Source: Pseudaquabacterium rugosum
Lineage (GTDB): Bacteria; Pseudomonadota; Gammaproteobacteria; Burkholderiales; Burkholderiaceae_C
Assembly (NCBI RefSeq): GCF_038066575.1
Contig: NZ_JBBUTF010000006.1
Span: forward strand, 62,001-126,000
Direction of reading: 5' to 3'
Length of the DNA stretch: 64,000 nucleotides
The position numbers were made by a program, and so were the translations under genes. The stretch's first letter is position 1; each line of letters starts with the position of its first letter. Below the pieces are notes generated by a model. It did not search any database and was not told the DNA's origin. It saw only the letters and a program-made list of their open reading frames with translations. Of the stretch, positions 8,044 to 16,960 are shown piece after piece.

Positions 8044-9159
8044 TTGCCCGCACGCAAGCCGACGGCCTCGAAGCCGCCGCCGCCCGCCACCACCAGCCCG
8101 TCCCCCGCCGGCGCCGCCGTACCCGCGCCGCCGGCCACCCAGGTCACCATGGCCGACATCGCCGCGCGCGTCGGCGTGTCCAAGATGACCGTCTCCAGGG
8201 CCCTCAACCGGGAAGGCAGCAGCAGCCGCTCGACCAGCGAGGCACTGCGCCAGCGCATCCTGCAGGCCTGCCAGGAGATGGGCTATGTCATCGACCAGAC
8301 GGCACGCACCTTCTCGTCCAAGCGCTCCGGCTTCGTCGCCGCGCTGGTGCCGGCGCTGAACAACAGCAACTTCAGCGACACCGCCCACGGCCTGACCGCC
8401 GCGCTGGAGGCCAGCGGCCTGCAGGTGCTGCTCGGCTACACCGACTATGACGCCGCAACCGAGGAGCGCCTGCTGCGCGCCATGCTCAGCCGCCGCCCCG
8501 AGGGCGTCATCGTCACCGGCGGCACCCACACCGCGGCCGCGCGCCGCCTGCTGCAGGCCGCCGGCGTGCCGGTGGTCGAGACCTGGGATCTGCCACTGCA
8601 GCCGGTCGAGCACTGCGTGGGCTTCTCCAACGCCGAGGCCGTGGCCCAGCTGGTGCACCAGCTGCACGCCCAGGGCTACCGCCGCCTGGCCTTTCTCGGC
8701 GGCGTGCCCGAGAGCGACGCGCGCGGCGCCGACCGCCGCCGCGGCTTCGAGCAGGCGATGGCCGCCCTCGGCCTGGACGCCTCACGCCAGCTCAGCGTCG
8801 GCCAGGCGCCGGTGTCGATGGCCCACGGCGCGCAAGGCGTGGTGCAGCTGCTGCAGCGCTGGCCCGACACCGACGCGCTGGTCTGCGTCTCCGACCACCC
8901 GGCCTTCGGCGCCCTGGCCGAATGCCAGCGCCGCGGCATCGCGGTGCCGCAGCAGCTGGCCATCGCCGGCTTCGGCGGCTTCGAGGTCGGCACCAGCTGC
9001 CACCCGCGCCTGAGCACCGTGGCCGTCGACTGCACCGGCATCGGCCGCGCCGCCGGCGAGCTGCTGCTGCGCGCGATCGCCGCCGCCCGCGAGGGCACGC
9101 CGCTGGCCCCGCAGACGGTGCTGATTCCGTTCCAGGTGGAGTTGCGGGGGAGTAGCTGA
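8044..9159 (+). CDS. LacI-family transcriptional regulator (GntR/IdnR-like)
   Basis: A LacI-family repressor, 371 residues from the TTG at 8044. A Pro/Ala-rich leader of about 35 residues precedes the helix-turn-helix MADIAARVGVSKMTVSRALN (about residues 36-55), then the hinge and the periplasmic-binding-like effector domain (FVAALVPALNNSNFSDTAHGL through TVLIPFQVELR). The TTG is chosen because GGAGAA lies 5 bases before it. An in-frame ATG at 8149 starts right at the helix-turn-helix, and another ATG at 7921 sits too close to AGGAGG to be favoured. It is divergent from the lactonase/ABC operon with the palindromic operator between them, and probably controls that operon and the idn/gnd cluster through matching operators. 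Confidence 0.88.
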   Translation: MPARKPTASKPPPPATTSPSPAGAAVPAPPATQVTMADIAARVGVSKMTVSRALNREGSSSRSTSEALRQRILQACQEMGYVIDQTARTFSSKRSGFVAALVPALNNSNFSDTAHGLTAALEASGLQVLLGYTDYDAATEERLLRAMLSRRPEGVIVTGGTHTAAARRLLQAAGVPVVETWDLPLQPVEHCVGFSNAEAVAQLVHQLHAQGYRRLAFLGGVPESDARGADRRRGFEQAMAALGLDASRQLSVGQAPVSMAHGAQGVVQLLQRWPDTDALVCVSDHPAFGALAECQRRGIAVPQQLAIAGFGGFEVGTSCHPRLSTVAVDCTGIGRAAGELLLRAIAAAREGTPLAPQTVLIPFQVELRGSS

Positions 9160-9160
9160 G

Positions 9161-9260
9161 TCAGAGGCCGGTGGCTTGTAGCCAGGCCTTGGCCTGGTCG
9201 GGCCGCCCTTGATCTCGGAGATGACACCGAAGGTGTAGCCGATCACCTGCTCAGTCTGGG
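9161..9260 (-). pseudogene. Frameshifted 3' remnant of an unidentified gene
   Basis: Read on the minus strand, about 13 codons (VIGYTFGVISEIK) run into a shifted frame ending GRPDQAKAWLQATGL and a TGA whose complement begins two bases after the LacI stop codon. A one-base deletion would join the two parts into one sensible protein tail. The upstream part of the gene is absent; the next sequence is non-coding and then the end of the kinase gene. I do not recognise the family. It looks like a leftover of a gene disrupted when the kinase-phosphatase-vWA unit arrived. Confidence 0.35.
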
Positions 9261-9332
9261 AGTCAGCCGCTCTAAGCCTTCGCAGGCTACGTCGACGGCG
9301 GCCCTCCAAGAATCCGCGCAGCGGGTGCACCC

Positions 9333-11273
9333 TTAGACAGCGTTGTAGTCCACTTCCGCCTGCGCGAGCGTCTGGGCGGCAGCCTGAAGCTGAGGCAACA
9401 AGCTGGCGGCCTGTGCGGTGGCCCGTTGTCGGAACTGCTGCAGCTCGGCCGGCGCTGCCGCCAGCATGCGCTCCAGCGAGAGTCGCTTCGCAGCGAACTT
9501 GACTCGGACCGAGTCCATGTCCGCCTGCGATACGGCTGCCGCCGGATTGAACTGGAACTGCCGTTCGCAGCTGCGCTGCCAGTCAAGGACGGAACGCGTC
9601 AGGCTCTCTCCGAAGCCGCGCACCTGCATCACCTGCCCTTTGGTCACATCGGCGGCGGTCTCTATACCGAAGGACCTCAACGCCGCCTTCCGAGCAGGGC
9701 CAACGCCTGGAATGGTCGCCCGGTCGATGAAGCAGGTACTCAAGAACTTCTGCTTCTGGCGCTCCTGGGCAGTAGCGTGAAGCTGGTTCAGATCAGCCTG
9801 CTCCGCCCGAGGCAGCGCTTCGAGTTCGTCCTTGACCCGAGCCAACTCGGCCTTACGCGCATGGAAGCCCTCCGGGCCTGCCTCCTTCTTGGCCCGTTCA
9901 ACTAGGCGCTCGTATTCCTGCTTAGCTGCGTCCAGGGCGCTCTTGCGCGTGGAACGCTCGGCCGCGCGCTCAGACGAGCCCGCACCGCCGGCCATTACCC
10001 ACCCGAACCCTCCACCCAGCAACGCAAAGAACCAAGCCTTCGGGGCCGAAAAGACGACAGCGATGGCGATGGCCACGACCACAAAGCGGTAGAAGGTCAC
10101 CGTCCCTTCCCCCGGGATGCCGGCGGGCAGTGCCTTGGCCGTCACACTGAAGTCGCTCGGCGTCGGGAGACTCAATGGCGCCGGCGCTGGCACCGCCTGG
10201 ATGAGACCCCAGGCCTGCGTCAGTACGAACCCGCTCGAAGTCGGCGTGAAGGTGGCACCGAGGTCGACGAAGTAGACAACCCCCTGCTTATCCAGCGCAC
10301 ACCAAGGGCAGGAACCGAGGTGATCGGGATAGACGTGCATGCTCGAAGCGCTGCACTTCTTCAACCGGCCCCGCAGCCCGTCGAGAGCTGCAACCCACTG
10401 CTGGGCGCTGGGCCTTCCGCCTGCGGCGCCCTTCTCGGTGAAAGCCACGTGGAACATGGACTCCATTGCGTCGGGGAGCATCGACACAGGGATGGAACGG
10501 GGCGGTGGGCTGAAGCCGCGCAACTGGTTGTCGCGGGCATAGGCGTACCGGAAGTTCTTGATGTCGGTCTCGAGCGCGTCACCAACGCCACTTCGCAGGG
10601 GCACGCCGGAGTACGGGTGTCGACCGCCGAAGAGCAGATGGAAAATCAGCAGCGCGAGGCCGAAGTTGTCATGGTTCGTCGACCGGGTGAACCCGTCGAT
10701 GGAAGACAACGACTGCAGCTCTGGTGGCGTGAAATGGGGAACGACGACTTCGCAGAAGTGCATCGTTCCTCGGGCATTGACCTGGAACGAGTCGCTGTCG
10801 ATGAGCACGACCTTGCTGTCGCGACCCACCATGAAGCTGTCCTGGTTCACGTCGCCGACGACGTGACCATGGGCGTGCACCGCCTCGAACGAGGCCGCAA
10901 TGTTTCGCGCCACGAACAGCAAGAAGTCCCACGCAGCCTTCGGATGGTCCTGCCGGCGGTGCGCCGGGCTGTAGACCATGTGGATAGGGTCCTTGTTGGA
11001 CACCTTCGGCATGAGAAAGCCGATGACAGGACCACCACGGCTGGGATGAAGCGTCTCCTGCGGCCAGGCGACGTAGTTCAGAAGCTGCGCGTCCGCCGTG
11101 GACGCCATGTAGCTGAGCTTCGCTTGCTTTTTCGCGTCAGGCGCCTTGTGATACAGCTTGGCGACCTGGTTTGTCAGTGCCGGCAGCTCGAACACCGAGC
11201 CTTCGCCGCCCTTGCCAAGCTCCCGGCCAACGTCGATAGCCGTTCCGCGTGAGGTGTAGAGCGTCCTCGCCAT
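9333..11273 (-). CDS. yegI: YegI-like protein kinase with C-terminal helix-hairpin-helix
   Basis: A 646-residue kinase of the TerY-P/YegI type. The kinase-like domain (about residues 1-280) has a Gly-rich loop GKGGEGSVFEL, a catalytic loop HGHVVGDVNQDSF (Asp and Asn present) and LIDSDSF in place of DFG. Then come a CPWC half zinc-knuckle, two hydrophobic segments around residues 395-430 (probable membrane hairpin), an acidic coiled-coil, and a helix-hairpin-helix-like segment (IPGVGPARKAALRSFGI) expected to contact DNA. The ATG at 11273 is 8 bases past the phosphatase stop; a TTG at 11294 overlapping that stop is possible. It is the last gene of the vWA-PP2C-kinase operon, whose base composition is visibly less GC-rich than its neighbours. 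Confidence 0.85.
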   Translation of the reverse strand: MARTLYTSRGTAIDVGRELGKGGEGSVFELPALTNQVAKLYHKAPDAKKQAKLSYMASTADAQLLNYVAWPQETLHPSRGGPVIGFLMPKVSNKDPIHMVYSPAHRRQDHPKAAWDFLLFVARNIAASFEAVHAHGHVVGDVNQDSFMVGRDSKVVLIDSDSFQVNARGTMHFCEVVVPHFTPPELQSLSSIDGFTRSTNHDNFGLALLIFHLLFGGRHPYSGVPLRSGVGDALETDIKNFRYAYARDNQLRGFSPPPRSIPVSMLPDAMESMFHVAFTEKGAAGGRPSAQQWVAALDGLRGRLKKCSASSMHVYPDHLGSCPWCALDKQGVVYFVDLGATFTPTSSGFVLTQAWGLIQAVPAPAPLSLPTPSDFSVTAKALPAGIPGEGTVTFYRFVVVAIAIAVVFSAPKAWFFALLGGGFGWVMAGGAGSSERAAERSTRKSALDAAKQEYERLVERAKKEAGPEGFHARKAELARVKDELEALPRAEQADLNQLHATAQERQKQKFLSTCFIDRATIPGVGPARKAALRSFGIETAADVTKGQVMQVRGFGESLTRSVLDWQRSCERQFQFNPAAAVSQADMDSVRVKFAAKRLSLERMLAAAPAELQQFRQRATAQAASLLPQLQAAAQTLAQAEVDYNAV

Positions 11274-11281
11274 ACCTTCCG

Positions 11282-12043
11282 TCAGGGCATCCAAAGAGCG
11301 AGAGAGAGCGTCTTGTCGTCGTCCGTGCGCTCGTTGACAGGCGCGCTGCCCAAGAACCGGACAAGCAACCCTTGCAGTTGCTCTTCCTGCTCGGCGGTTG
11401 CCTTGGCCATCCCGTTGAAGAACGGAGCAAAGAACGGCTCGTGGGGAGTGTTGATCGCAAGGTTCAACGCAAGGCGTTGGATGCCGTCCGTGAACGCGGC
11501 AACCTTCAGGGCTCGGGTTGGATACGCCTTTGTCTGCAGGACGGTGACGGCGTCTTCATCGGTCACGAAGTGCGTCATGTTGGCGTACTCGCCAGACATC
11601 GGAATGACCGCGACCTCCAGGCCGGCACCGGTATCAAGCACTACCCCGCCATCACCAATCTGGAGAACCAGGGTGCCGACGGCTGTCGACAGCACACCCA
11701 GGAACGTGCAGGCAAAGTCCCGGGCTTTCAGGCCTTCTGCCTCAGCGGCTGCGTAGATGCGGTCGCGCACTGCAACCACCAAGTCGGTGGCAAGTCCGTC
11801 ACTGAGGCCAAACTCCCCTTGCTTCACCTTCCTGGCGATGAAGGCCGCTGCAGCCTCGATGGCCAGCTCCGCGCCCTCCCCGCCCTTCGCTGCGCTACCG
11901 GCACCGTCAGCGACGAAGACGGACAGCAGAGGCAGACCGTCAGCCAGCCGGTCCACTTGCGCCCAGCAACTATCTTGACAAGGGGTTCCGGTGCGGGTGT
12001 GTGATGTACCGACCTCTGACGCGTAGACCAGACGCCAAGTCAC
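11282..12043 (-). CDS. yegK: PP2C-type Ser/Thr phosphatase (YegK-like)
   Basis: A 253-residue PP2C-fold phosphatase. Metal-binding motifs are visible: SVFVADGAGSAAKGGEGAELA (the DGxG-type motif, about residues 43-62), IGDGGVV in the middle, FTDGIQ, and the C-terminal RTDDDKT, which supplies the last Asp. Members of this family dephosphorylate Ser/Thr and pair with the adjacent YegI-like kinase in E. coli. The GTG start at 12043 overlaps the vWA stop by four bases (GTGA), so translation is coupled. In the operon vWA, phosphatase, kinase it would reverse or tune phosphorylation by the kinase; the physiological substrate is unknown. Confidence 0.88.
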   Translation of the reverse strand: MTWRLVYASEVGTSHTRTGTPCQDSCWAQVDRLADGLPLLSVFVADGAGSAAKGGEGAELAIEAAAAFIARKVKQGEFGLSDGLATDLVVAVRDRIYAAAEAEGLKARDFACTFLGVLSTAVGTLVLQIGDGGVVLDTGAGLEVAVIPMSGEYANMTHFVTDEDAVTVLQTKAYPTRALKVAAFTDGIQRLALNLAINTPHEPFFAPFFNGMAKATAEQEEQLQGLLVRFLGSAPVNERTDDDKTLSLALWMP

Positions 12044-12699
12044 ACCGACGCCCAGCCCTTCGGAGCCTCAAGAGGTACTTCGGTACCTGGCGTCGAACGC
12101 GAGACGGACCGCAGAGAGCTGGAGAGCCACTTGAAGAGCTTGTCGAACTTCAAGCCCTGCAGAGACAGCGGCTCACGCACGCTGATCTGTCGCAGCGTGT
12201 CCATATCCGCGCCCTGAACGCCGATGGCGAAGAACGCGAACTTCTTCGAAGCCTCGCCTTCGCGAATCGCCTCGGCGGCCTGCTTCCAAGAATCGGTCGG
12301 CTTGCCGTCGGTGATGAGGAACACCCAAGGCCGGTAATACGAGATGCCGTTCGCCCTGTAGTCGCGCTTGCGGTCTTCAACCATGTTCAGCGCTTGCGTG
12401 ATGGCAGCCCCGGTCGGCGTGTCGCCCTGGCTTTGGAGAGTCGGCGGGTAGAACGTGGAAGCGCTCGTGAACGGAGTCTCGACCTTGACGGGGCCGAAAG
12501 TGACGATGCCAACTTCGACCCGCTTCATCGCCAGGGTGTCAGCAGACAGTTCATCCCGGAAAGTGCCAAGACCGGCGTTCAGCTCATTGAGAGGCTGCCC
12601 GTTCATCGAACCAGACACGTCGAGGAGGAGGATGCAGGGGCAGCGAGGCTCCGGATTGCTGGCGAAGTCGTTGGTTTCGAAGGAAATCTGTTCGCTCAC
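12040..12699 (-). CDS. yegL: vWA domain protein (YegL/TerY-like)
   Basis: A 219-residue von Willebrand A protein with an intact MIDAS: DVSGSM near residue 28, the Thr of GDTPTGAAI and the Asp of LITDGKPTDSW. This is the TerY/YegL type that occurs with a PP2C phosphatase and a kinase in one operon and is thought to act as a metal-dependent scaffold. The GTG at 12699 is chosen because CGGAGA lies at good spacing and the product then starts MSEQISF, as relatives do; a TTG 18 bases upstream lacks a ribosome site. A TACACT -10-like box lies about 38 bases upstream. First gene of the three-gene unit. Confidence 0.86.
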   Translation of the reverse strand: MSEQISFETNDFASNPEPRCPCILLLDVSGSMNGQPLNELNAGLGTFRDELSADTLAMKRVEVGIVTFGPVKVETPFTSASTFYPPTLQSQGDTPTGAAITQALNMVEDRKRDYRANGISYYRPWVFLITDGKPTDSWKQAAEAIREGEASKKFAFFAIGVQGADMDTLRQISVREPLSLQGLKFDKLFKWLSSSLRSVSRSTPGTEVPLEAPKGWASV

Positions 12700-12927
12700 G
12701 AGGTCTCCGAAGTTCAAAGTGGCGTGATTGTCGAAAAGTGTATCGGGGTCGTCGCACTGCCCGCGTGCACTGTCTAGGGACGCACGAAAAACGGCTTCAC
12801 GGGCTTGCGCCGACGCCGTCGCGCTTAGCGCGGCGCTACTCCCTGGGAAGCGTCAGCGTGGTCTCGTAAGCCTCCCCGATCCATGGGTGGCCGCACGACA
12901 CCGTCCCCACGCCGCCGGCCTGGCTCT

Positions 12928-14163
12928 TCAGCCCCCCAACGCCTGCGCGAAATCCGCGATCAGATCCGCCTCGTCCTCCAGCCCGACCGACAGCCGCACC
13001 AGGCCGTCGGCGATGCCCATGTCGGCGCGGCCGGCGGCGCCCATCTCCCAGAAGATCGTCGGTGCGACGGGGATGATCAGGCTGCGGGTGTCGCCCAGGC
13101 CGGTGGCGGCCACCGGCAGGCGCAGGCGGTCGATGACCGGCACCATGCGCGCGGGATCGGCCAGCTCGAAGGCCAGCAGCCAGGAGCCGTTGCGGAACAA
13201 CCGGCGGGCGGTGTCGTGCTGCGGATGCTCCTCGAGCATCGGGTAATGCACGGCGGCGATCGCCGGGTGCTGGCGCAGCCAGCGGGCCAGCGCCAGCGCG
13301 GTGGCGGCGGTGCGCACCATGCGCAGCTCCAGCGTCTCGGCGCCGACCAGGATGCGGTGGGCATGGTCGGACGACAGCGAGCCGCCCATGTCGCGCAGGC
13401 CCTTCTTGCGCACCTGCTGCAGGCCCCAGCCCTTGGCGTCGCCGCGGCGGTAGGCCTCGAAGATGTTCGGGTAGGCGGACCAGTCGAACAGGCCGGTGTC
13501 GGTCACCGTGCCGCCCAGCGCGTTGCCGTGGCCGGCAATCGACTTGGTCAGCGAGTTGATGACCAGGCTGGCGCCGACGCTGGCCGGCTTGAACACCCAG
13601 GGTGAGGTGACGGTGTTGTCGACCACGAACACCAGGCCGCGCTCGCGGCACAGGCGGCCGATGCCTTCGAGATCGGGGATACGGGTGCCGGGGTTGGACA
13701 GCGTCTCGACGAACACCATGCGCGTGGCCGGCGTCAGCGCGGCTTCGACGGCCTCGGCGGTGGTGGTGTCGACCTTGCTGACCTGGATGCCCAGGTCCTG
13801 GATCGTGCCGAACAGGCTGTTGGTGTTGCCGAAGACGAACTTGCTGGCCACCAGGTGGTCACCGGCGCGCAGCAGGGTGAGGAAGACCGCGGTGATCGCC
13901 GCCATGCCGGTGGCGAAGCTGACGCTGCCGACGCCGCCTTCCATGCGGGTGATCAGCGACTCGACCGCGGCGGTGGTCGGCGTGCCCTGGCGGGCGTAGT
14001 TGAAGCCGCCCTTGATGCGGCCCTGGAAGACGCCGATCAGGTCGTCGACCTTCTCGAAGCCGTACTGGACGGAGGTGTGGATCGGCGCGTGCAGCGCACC
14101 GTGCTCGGCGCCGGACTGCCGGTCGGCATGGACCGTGGTGGTGGTGAACCCCTGATCGCTCAT
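12928..14163 (-). CDS. Cystathionine gamma-synthase family PLP enzyme
   Basis: A 411-residue Cys/Met-metabolism PLP enzyme (fold type I). The PLP lysine sits in INSLTKSIAGHGN; upstream are SFATGMAAITAVFLTLLRAGDHLV, VDTTTAEAVEAAL, VFVETLSNPG and VFVVDNTVTSPW, whose Asp contacts the PLP ring nitrogen. The family covers cystathionine gamma-synthase, O-acetyl/succinyl-homoserine sulfhydrylase and methionine gamma-lyase; the substrate cannot be fixed from sequence. GGGAGT precedes the ATG at 14163. It follows gnd on the same strand, but after a gap of about 150 bases, so it may have its own promoter; a link to aldonate metabolism is not evident. Confidence 0.88.
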   Translation of the reverse strand: MSDQGFTTTTVHADRQSGAEHGALHAPIHTSVQYGFEKVDDLIGVFQGRIKGGFNYARQGTPTTAAVESLITRMEGGVGSVSFATGMAAITAVFLTLLRAGDHLVASKFVFGNTNSLFGTIQDLGIQVSKVDTTTAEAVEAALTPATRMVFVETLSNPGTRIPDLEGIGRLCRERGLVFVVDNTVTSPWVFKPASVGASLVINSLTKSIAGHGNALGGTVTDTGLFDWSAYPNIFEAYRRGDAKGWGLQQVRKKGLRDMGGSLSSDHAHRILVGAETLELRMVRTAATALALARWLRQHPAIAAVHYPMLEEHPQHDTARRLFRNGSWLLAFELADPARMVPVIDRLRLPVAATGLGDTRSLIIPVAPTIFWEMGAAGRADMGIADGLVRLSVGLEDEADLIADFAQALGG

Positions 14164-14310
14164 CGCGAGACTCCCGAAGATGCGTGGCTGCACGCGGCAC
14201 GGCCCCCTCTGACGGGCACCGCACCGCGCGGACTGCGCACGATTATCGACGCGGGGGCTGCGGCCACCGGGGCCGGACCGGACCGACCCGGTCCGACGGG
14301 GGAGCCGTCC

Positions 14311-15744
14311 TCAGTCGATGACTTCGGGCCAGACGGTGTGGAACATCTCGCCGGCCGGCCGGTCGGTGCGCTCGTAGGTGTGGGCGCCGAAGTAGTCGCG
14401 CTGGGCCTGCAGCAGATTGGCTGGCGACCGGGCGGTGCGCAGGCCGTCGTGGTAGGCCAGCGCGGCGGCGAAGGCCGGCACGGCCACGCCGCGGGCGGCG
14501 GCATCGGCCACGGTGGCGCGCCAGGCGTCCTGGGCGCGCGCCAGCACCTGGCGGAAGCCGTCGGCCAGCAGCAGGTTGTCGAGCGCCGGGTCGGCGCGGT
14601 AGGCCTCGGTGATGCGGCCCAGGAACTGCGCGCGGATGATGCAGCCGCCGCGCCAGACCGAGGCGATGGTGCCCAGATCCAGGTTCCAGCCGTAGGCCTC
14701 GCCGGCCGCGCGCAGCAGGTCCAGGCCCTGCGCATAACTGACGATCTTGGAGGCGTAGAGCGCGTCGTGCACGCGCGCCAGCAGGGCCTCGCGCTCGGCT
14801 TCGGGCAGCGGGGCCGGGGCCGGTCCGACCAGCACCTCGGCCGCGCGCAGGCGCAGGTCGCGCCGGGCCGACAGGATGCGCGCCTCGACGGCGGCCTGCA
14901 TCACGCTGACCGGCACCGCATGCTCGGCCGCCGAGATCAGCGTCCAGCGGCCGGTGCCCTTCTGGCCGGCGCGGTCGAGGATCACGTCGACCAGCGCGCG
15001 GCCGGTCAGCGGATCCTGCTGGGCCAGCGCCTGGGCGGTGATCTCGATCAGGTAGCTCTGCAGCGGGCCTTCGTTCCAGCGGGTGAAGACGGCGGCCATC
15101 TCGGCGGCGCTCAGGCCGGCCGTGCGCATCAGCTGATAGGCCTCGCCGATCAGCTGCATGTCGCCGTACTCGATGCCGTTGTGCACCATCTTGACGAAGT
15201 GACCGGCGCCGCCCGGCCCCATGTGGGCCACGCACGGCGTGCCGTCGACCCGGGCGGCGATGGCCTCCAGCATCGGCCGCATCGCCTGCCAGCCGGCCTC
15301 AGGGCCCCCGGGCATGATGCTCGGGCCCTTGCGCGCGCCCTCCTCGCCCCCGGACACGCCGATGCCCATGAAGACGAAGCCGGCAGCCGTCAGCCGGGCC
15401 TCGCGGCGCACGGTGTCGGTGTAGAGGCTGTTGCCGCAGTCGGCCACGATGTCGCCGGGCTCCAGCAGCGGCAGCAGCTCGTCGATCACGGCATCGACGG
15501 CCGCGCCGGCCTTGACCATCACCAGCACGCGGCGCGGCCGCGCCAGGCTGGCGACGAAGTCGGCCAGCGTCGGGGCGCCATGCAGGCGCTTGCCGGGATG
15601 GGCCTCGACGAAGGCGGCCGTGGTGGCGGCGGTGCGGTTGTAGGCGCTGACGCGCAGGCCACGGCTTTCCAGGTTCAGGACCAGGTTCTGGCCCATCACG
15701 GCCAGACCGATCAGGCCGATGTCGCTGAGGACGGGGGTGCTCAT
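14311..15744 (-). CDS. gnd: 6-phosphogluconate dehydrogenase, decarboxylating
   Basis: A 477-residue enzyme of the long Gnd family, oxidising 6-phosphogluconate to ribulose 5-phosphate and CO2 with NAD(P). Visible: the dinucleotide motif IGLIGLAVMGQNLVLNLESRG and NRT (suggesting NADP), the substrate-binding GIGVSGGEEGARKGPSIMPGG, the catalytic-lysine segment GAGHFVKMVHNGIEYGDMQ, and the C-terminal dimer arm with ERTDRPAGEMFHT. Length is normal. It is the last gene of the minus-strand unit 2-ketogluconate reductase-like, idnD, gnd, so it probably completes gluconate use after phosphorylation by the gluconokinase encoded across the divergent promoter. Confidence 0.95.
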   Translation of the reverse strand: MSTPVLSDIGLIGLAVMGQNLVLNLESRGLRVSAYNRTAATTAAFVEAHPGKRLHGAPTLADFVASLARPRRVLVMVKAGAAVDAVIDELLPLLEPGDIVADCGNSLYTDTVRREARLTAAGFVFMGIGVSGGEEGARKGPSIMPGGPEAGWQAMRPMLEAIAARVDGTPCVAHMGPGGAGHFVKMVHNGIEYGDMQLIGEAYQLMRTAGLSAAEMAAVFTRWNEGPLQSYLIEITAQALAQQDPLTGRALVDVILDRAGQKGTGRWTLISAAEHAVPVSVMQAAVEARILSARRDLRLRAAEVLVGPAPAPLPEAEREALLARVHDALYASKIVSYAQGLDLLRAAGEAYGWNLDLGTIASVWRGGCIIRAQFLGRITEAYRADPALDNLLLADGFRQVLARAQDAWRATVADAAARGVAVPAFAAALAYHDGLRTARSPANLLQAQRDYFGAHTYERTDRPAGEMFHTVWPEVID

Positions 15745-15787
15745 CTCGGGGGTCTTTCTCGGGGGACGATGGATCGGACGCGCTGGA

Positions 15788-16912
15788 TCAGCCCGGCTGG
15801 ACCTCGGGCGCCGCGAAGTCCAGCAGCACCTTCATTGCGCGCTGGCGGTCGCTGGCCAGTTCGAAGGCCTCGCGGGCGCGGTCGAGGGTGAAGCTGCCGG
15901 TGATCATCGGGCGCATGTCGACGCGGCCCTCGTTGATCAGGCGCACCGCCAGCGCGAACTCGGCATGGAAGCGGAAGCTGCCCAGCAGCGTCAGTTCCTT
16001 GGCCACGATCAGGTTCTGCGGGATGCTCACTTCGCCGCCCAGGCCCAGTTGCACGACGATGCCGCGCGGGCGCAGCACGTCGAGGCCGGCGCGCAGCGCA
16101 CGCTCGTTGCCGCTGCACTCGATGACGACGTCGACCTGGCCCTTGTCGGCGCTGTAGCGCTGCACCCAGCCGCTGTCGGTGGCGCCGTTGATCGGCACGT
16201 CGGCGCCCATGGCGCGGGCCACGGCCAGCGTGCTGTCGGTCAGGTCGACGGCCAGGATCTCGGCCGCGCCGTGGATGCGGGCGGCGGCCACGGCCAGCGC
16301 GCCGATCGGCCCGCAACCCGAGACCAGCACCCGCTTGCCCAGCAGCGGCCCCGCACGGTTGACCGCGTGCAGCGCGACCGAGAAGGGCTCGGCCAGCGCG
16401 GCGTGCTGCAGCGAGACGCCGGCGGCCACCGTCTCGCACTGCACGGCGCTGCACACCAGCAGGTCGCGGAAGGCGCCCTCGATGTGCGGATCGCGCATCG
16501 CGCTGCCGTAGAAGCGCATGTCCAGGCACTGGTTGGGCAGGCCGTCCAGGCAGTAGCGGCAGGCGCCGCAGGGGCGGCTGGGGTTGACGGCGACGCGGTC
16601 GCCGACCTTCACGCGGGTCACGCCCTCGCCGACGGCCGCCACCGTGCCGGCCACCTCGTGGCCGAGGATCATCGGCCGCTTGATGCGCACGGTGCCGAAG
16701 CCGCCGTGGTGGAAGTAGTGCAGGTCGGAGCCGCAGATGCCGCCGAAGCCCACGCGCACGGCCACCTGGCCGGGGCCGAGTTCGCCGGCGTCCTGCTCGA
16801 CGACCTGCAGGTCGTCGGGCGCGTTGATGACCAGGCAGGTGCAGCGCAGGCGCAGTGCGCTCAGGGGGCGGCCTTCGTCGGCCAGGGCGTCGTCACGCAC
16901 GGTGTCGTTCAC
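15788..16912 (-). CDS. idnD: L-idonate 5-dehydrogenase-like zinc alcohol dehydrogenase
   Basis: A 374-residue zinc-dependent medium-chain dehydrogenase. Catalytic zinc ligands: Cys of GGICGSDLHYFHHGG and the His-Glu of LGHEVAGTVAAVG; the structural zinc site is the four-Cys lobe CGACRYCLDGLPNQC (its fourth Cys a few residues further on); the cofactor motif is VSGCGPIGALAVAAA followed by AVDLTDS, an NAD-type acidic residue. The HHGGFG loop is typical of L-idonate 5-dehydrogenase (IdnD), which makes 5-ketogluconate. It starts with GTG at 16912 with GAGGA upstream. Neighbours (idnO-like SDR, gluconokinase, gnd) support this role; other polyol dehydrogenase activity is possible. Confidence 0.87.
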   Translation of the reverse strand: MNDTVRDDALADEGRPLSALRLRCTCLVINAPDDLQVVEQDAGELGPGQVAVRVGFGGICGSDLHYFHHGGFGTVRIKRPMILGHEVAGTVAAVGEGVTRVKVGDRVAVNPSRPCGACRYCLDGLPNQCLDMRFYGSAMRDPHIEGAFRDLLVCSAVQCETVAAGVSLQHAALAEPFSVALHAVNRAGPLLGKRVLVSGCGPIGALAVAAARIHGAAEILAVDLTDSTLAVARAMGADVPINGATDSGWVQRYSADKGQVDVVIECSGNERALRAGLDVLRPRGIVVQLGLGGEVSIPQNLIVAKELTLLGSFRFHAEFALAVRLINEGRVDMRPMITGSFTLDRAREAFELASDRQRAMKVLLDFAAPEVQPG

Positions 16913-16960
16913 GGTCGGGATCCTCGGGTCGGGGGTTCGGGCAGCGGGGCGGCGGGACGC

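Noticed and set aside
9275..9288. AGCCT-TCGC-AGGCT hairpin downstream of the kinase gene as a terminator
   Set aside because: Only five base pairs and no T-run on the minus strand.
12836..12927. Coding-like tail (WIGEAYETTLTLPRE) on the minus strand after the PLP enzyme stop
   Set aside because: Could be a gene remnant, but I do not recognise it and there is no frame continuity to anything; too little to call.
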